In this document: positions 61,353-64,000 of the stretch, piece by piece
Position numbering within the stretch: the stretch's first letter is position 1
Layout: each line of letters opens with the position of its first letter
Assembly: GCF_947489565.1 (NCBI RefSeq)
Contig: NZ_CANLEA010000006.1
Coordinates: 1-64,000, forward strand
Length of the DNA: 64,000 nucleotides
From: an uncultured Kordia sp.
GTDB taxonomy: Bacteria > Bacteroidota > Bacteroidia > Flavobacteriales > Flavobacteriaceae
Direction: 5' to 3'
Made by a program: the position numbers and the translations under genes
The notes under the pieces: generated by a model
Database searches by the model: none
The model's input: only the letters and a program-made list of their open reading frames with translations
What the model was told of the DNA's origin: nothing

Positions 61353-62984
61353 TTAATGTTCTTGATGAATATAAGCATTTGCATCTTCGTCAGAATGAAA
61401 TGCTGGCGTTGTGTTTTGTGTTCCAGTATCTCTATTTTTTTTATCCGTAATTGCAGCTGCTTGCGCTCTTACAATTTGTGACGCATGATTCGGAATTTTC
61501 ACAGAAGCATCTGCAACAGGTGGTTCAATACCTTCTAAAGGATTGTCTTTTCGTGGTTCTGTTCTTGTCAGTACATCCAATACGTCAGAAGCTGCTTTAT
61601 CACGATTGGTCAAAGCTGGTAAATCAAACAAAACTTCGATCGTTTTTAATAAAGAAGTATGATCTAAAGGAACATCACCTTTAGTTCTATACACCGTTCC
61701 AGCTTCAATCCAAGGAGAAATTAAAACACAAGGAACTCGTACACCAAAACGGTCAAAATTGAATCCATTTTTATTTTTAGTTGTAGGTGATGGAGGTGTT
61801 GCGCCTCCTGGTGGCGTAATATGATCGTAACAACCTCCGTGTTCATCATAATTAATCACTAAAAGCGTGTCTTCCCAATATTTTGATTCTCTTAAGGCAT
61901 TGTAAATATCTAACATATACTTTTCACCCGCAGCGACATCATAGTTTGGATGTTGACTGTTTCCGTAGCTTCCCCAAGAAGGTTCTAAAAATGTATAATC
62001 AGGAAGTTTTGCTCCATTCTTTCCTTGTAAAACTAATTTGAAATCGTCATAACTTCCCCAAAAGCAACCTGCAGGTGTTGGATTGTCAGCTACATCTTGG
62101 CAAAAGCTGTAGGTATATGGTTTTTGTAATTTATCAGCAAAAATTCCCCAACTATGTTTGTGATCAGAAAGGTTTTTGAAAATACTTTTGGCACTGTACG
62201 ACTTTATTTCATCATACAAATTACCTTCTGAAGTTGCCATGTGCATAAATGCTCTATTGGGAAGTGTTTCTGAAGGAACCGAACAGTAATAATGATCGCA
62301 AACGGCATATCCTTTGGCTAAATTTGATAAAATTGGTAATGTGTCTGGTGTGTACATTCCCATAATATCTGAAGGTTTTGTGCCAGGAAACTTACTTACA
62401 ATTTCAATACCCGATTTTGGTGGCGCATGATGTTGCAACCAATTCTTATAGTTGTCATTTTTATAATCTTTGGAATGATCATAATCTTTATCATACACTT
62501 TTTTAGTAGTATGTGTAGTATCGTTTGAATCGTTGGTTGTTTTCTTTTTCTTATGAACTGGCGGATCTCCAAAATATTTATTCCCAATCTTATTCTGAAA
62601 ATCACGTACAAAACCTTGATTTGGTGCAATTCCAGGTTGATACGGCGGATTCAAACTACCAAACAATTGAAAATTAGTATTCATGAATCCTTCTCCAGGA
62701 TCCATTTTTGGCATATAATACGTGTATTTATCATTTGGATCAATAGGATACACTTTAATAGCATTTCCTTCATTGTCAGGATTCGTCTCATGCCCTGTAA
62801 GTCCTGAGTACGGATGTCCAAGCGGCGATACATTAATATCCTTTTTATCTATGTTCTTATTCTTATAACGATCATTATATAAATAACCCAACATATGGTC
62901 AAACGATCGATTTTCGAACATCACAACAATCACATGTTTTATTTTCTTCTTTTGGGAATCTTTTTTGTTTTCGGTGGTAGCCAT
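61353..62984 (-). CDS. Phospholipase C / acid phosphatase-family phosphoesterase
   Basis: A 543-residue enzyme of the non-haemolytic phospholipase C (AcpA-like) family. VVMFENRSFDHMLGY binds metal near the N-terminus, followed by SVPSETLPNRAFMHMATSEG and YDEHGGCYDHITPP. It hydrolyses phosphomono- or diesters. There is no signal peptide: the start MATTENKKDSQKKKIKHV is followed at once by the catalytic core. Export by an unusual route or an intracellular role is open. Confidence 0.85.
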   Translation of the reverse strand: MATTENKKDSQKKKIKHVIVVMFENRSFDHMLGYLYNDRYKNKNIDKKDINVSPLGHPYSGLTGHETNPDNEGNAIKVYPIDPNDKYTYYMPKMDPGEGFMNTNFQLFGSLNPPYQPGIAPNQGFVRDFQNKIGNKYFGDPPVHKKKKTTNDSNDTTHTTKKVYDKDYDHSKDYKNDNYKNWLQHHAPPKSGIEIVSKFPGTKPSDIMGMYTPDTLPILSNLAKGYAVCDHYYCSVPSETLPNRAFMHMATSEGNLYDEIKSYSAKSIFKNLSDHKHSWGIFADKLQKPYTYSFCQDVADNPTPAGCFWGSYDDFKLVLQGKNGAKLPDYTFLEPSWGSYGNSQHPNYDVAAGEKYMLDIYNALRESKYWEDTLLVINYDEHGGCYDHITPPGGATPPSPTTKNKNGFNFDRFGVRVPCVLISPWIEAGTVYRTKGDVPLDHTSLLKTIEVLFDLPALTNRDKAASDVLDVLTRTEPRKDNPLEGIEPPVADASVKIPNHASQIVRAQAAAITDKKNRDTGTQNTTPAFHSDEDANAYIHQEH

Positions 62985-63343
62985 TTTATAGTTTTGAAGG
63001 GTTTAGACATTCAATTTATGAGATAATGTGCTGTAATCCAAATGAAAACATTCAGATATCAAAAATCAGGTAATTTTACCTTTTTATAAAAGTCGTGTAT
63101 TCTTACGTTGATGATTTATAAAAATAACTCTCAGGGTATTTTTATGCATTAATATTCATCATTCATGACATTTTCTTAATCGTTCACAACATTTTTTCAA
63201 GTCACTCACTCTATATTTCTCAAATTTGAACAATAAATGAAAGAAAATATCTTATTAAATGGATGCTTTTTTCTTTAATTGTTTAGGTGGAATCTGAAAA
63301 GCCTGTTTTTAATAGAGTAGGAATAATTAATATAAGATTTATT
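62985..63343. other. Gene-free stretch
   Basis: I see no gene, repeat or clear hairpin. It probably holds the divergent promoters for the phosphoesterase gene and the gene at 63344, but no convincing TAnnTTTG pair stood out. Confidence 0.4.
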
Positions 63344-63862
63344 ATGAGTGACATATTTATTATAGAAGGTCATGGATTGGTTAGAAATGCCAAAAATATT
63401 GAAGTTAATTTAATCAATAAGATGAGACAAAGCGGTGATGTATCTTTTTATAATGTTGGGAGACCAGCAGAAAAGATAACTGCTGATGTGGCTAGCGAAT
63501 CAATTATAAACTTAGTAATAGGGAAGGAAATACCAAGTGATTTTTATCATGAAGGCACTTTTAGTAAGAATAGAGATCGTGATTATATTACTACAAGTAT
63601 TCAAGACAAATACCTAGCAAGACTTACAAGTGAAGAATGGTCCATTGAAAGTTTTATTAAAAATAGATTTGATCTAATATTAATTAAAAATGATATTGAA
63701 TTTTATAAAAATAAAACTAAAAGGAATATTTATTATATAAAGCTAATCACAGACTCACCTGAGGTAGCATTCTTTTCAGAAATATTGAGAATCATTTATT
63801 TAAATAAAGCCTTTAAAGGAAATAGTAGAAAGTTTGTTTGGGCTAGTTGTAGAGGTAATTAA
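63344..63862 (+). CDS. Uncharacterised protein, possibly Stv-like
   Basis: A 172-residue soluble protein from ATG 63344 (MSDIFIIEGHGLVRN). The IxxGHG start and the SCRGN end (WASCRGN) recall a family annotated as putative adhesin Stv, linked with secreted effectors, but this is a weak memory-based resemblance. No membrane segments. The gene is alone at the window edge. Confidence 0.5.
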   Translation: MSDIFIIEGHGLVRNAKNIEVNLINKMRQSGDVSFYNVGRPAEKITADVASESIINLVIGKEIPSDFYHEGTFSKNRDRDYITTSIQDKYLARLTSEEWSIESFIKNRFDLILIKNDIEFYKNKTKRNIYYIKLITDSPEVAFFSEILRIIYLNKAFKGNSRKFVWASCRGN

Positions 63863-64000
63863 GCCAAGCGAAATACATAAAAATGTTTATACAGTAGTCT
63901 ACAATTTAAACATTTCTATTTCAACTAAATCTTTTCTAATCTTTTCAACATTCAAAATTTGATTTTAAACCTACCCAATGAATATGATACATGTTTTTCT

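Overview
The window is AT-rich chromosomal DNA from a marine member of the Flavobacteriaceae (Bacteroidota). The evidence is three proteins with type IX secretion (T9SS) C-terminal domains, a SusC/SusD pair, LytTR and membrane-tethered AraC regulators, GG-leader lanthipeptide-like precursors, an N-acyl-ornithine transcarbamylase arginine pathway, and Bacteroidetes-type -7 boxes (TAnnTTTG). Kordia or a close relative would fit, but the genus is an inference. No rRNA, tRNA, CRISPR array or transposase was recognised.

Layout. 1-568: tandem and short repeats without genes. 569-4786: a large T9SS surface protein. 4937-11434: a LytS/LytTR two-component pair divergent from an ABC ATPase and an ABC permease fused to an M1 metallopeptidase. 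11596-13636: a polymorphic-toxin scar with two SMI1/KNR4 immunity-like genes, one unknown gene, a truncated deaminase-like toxin tip and a 135 bp fragment related to the M1-permease 3' end. 14101-18665: a polyamine operon (arginine decarboxylase, agmatinase, deoxyhypusine-synthase-like enzyme, small acidic protein, Nudix hydrolase, small protein) behind a leader that can fold and also carries a 56-codon ORF. 18800-22062: a minus-strand RiPP operon with an intact LanC, a LanC-like protein without zinc ligands, a nucleotidyltransferase and a precursor peptide, but no dehydratase. 22155-24316: a second nucleotidyltransferase-like protein and a repeat lipoprotein.

24399-32632 is a complete arginine operon in the order GNAT-argG-argC-argD-argF'-argB-argE-argH. 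Its leader encodes an eight-residue peptide with five arginines (MRFRRRRC) just behind a good -7 box, which points to arginine-sensed attenuation. 33205-33561 is a small membrane protein.

33869-52655 is an alginate utilisation locus: KDG kinase and KDPG aldolase with a short and a full-length LacI protein and two identical 18 bp operators; a DEH reductase-like SDR, an MFS transporter and a FadR/GntR regulator; a PL7 lyase, PKD lipoprotein, SusD and SusC; KdgF; and two further lyases, one with tandem PL7-like domains. The same GntR-type operator lies upstream of susC and of the distal PL7 gene, where it overlaps the -7 box, and a partial copy precedes the regulator gene. Alginate would be cut outside the cell, imported as oligomers by SusCD, linearised by KdgF, reduced to KDG, phosphorylated and cleaved.

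52901-63862 holds a T9SS type-B protein, a lipid cluster (oxoamine synthase, desaturase, GNAT-like), small lipoproteins, a TPR-membrane-AraC regulator followed by a second GG-leader peptide (each preceded by a related palindrome), a phospholipase C-family enzyme and a small unknown protein.
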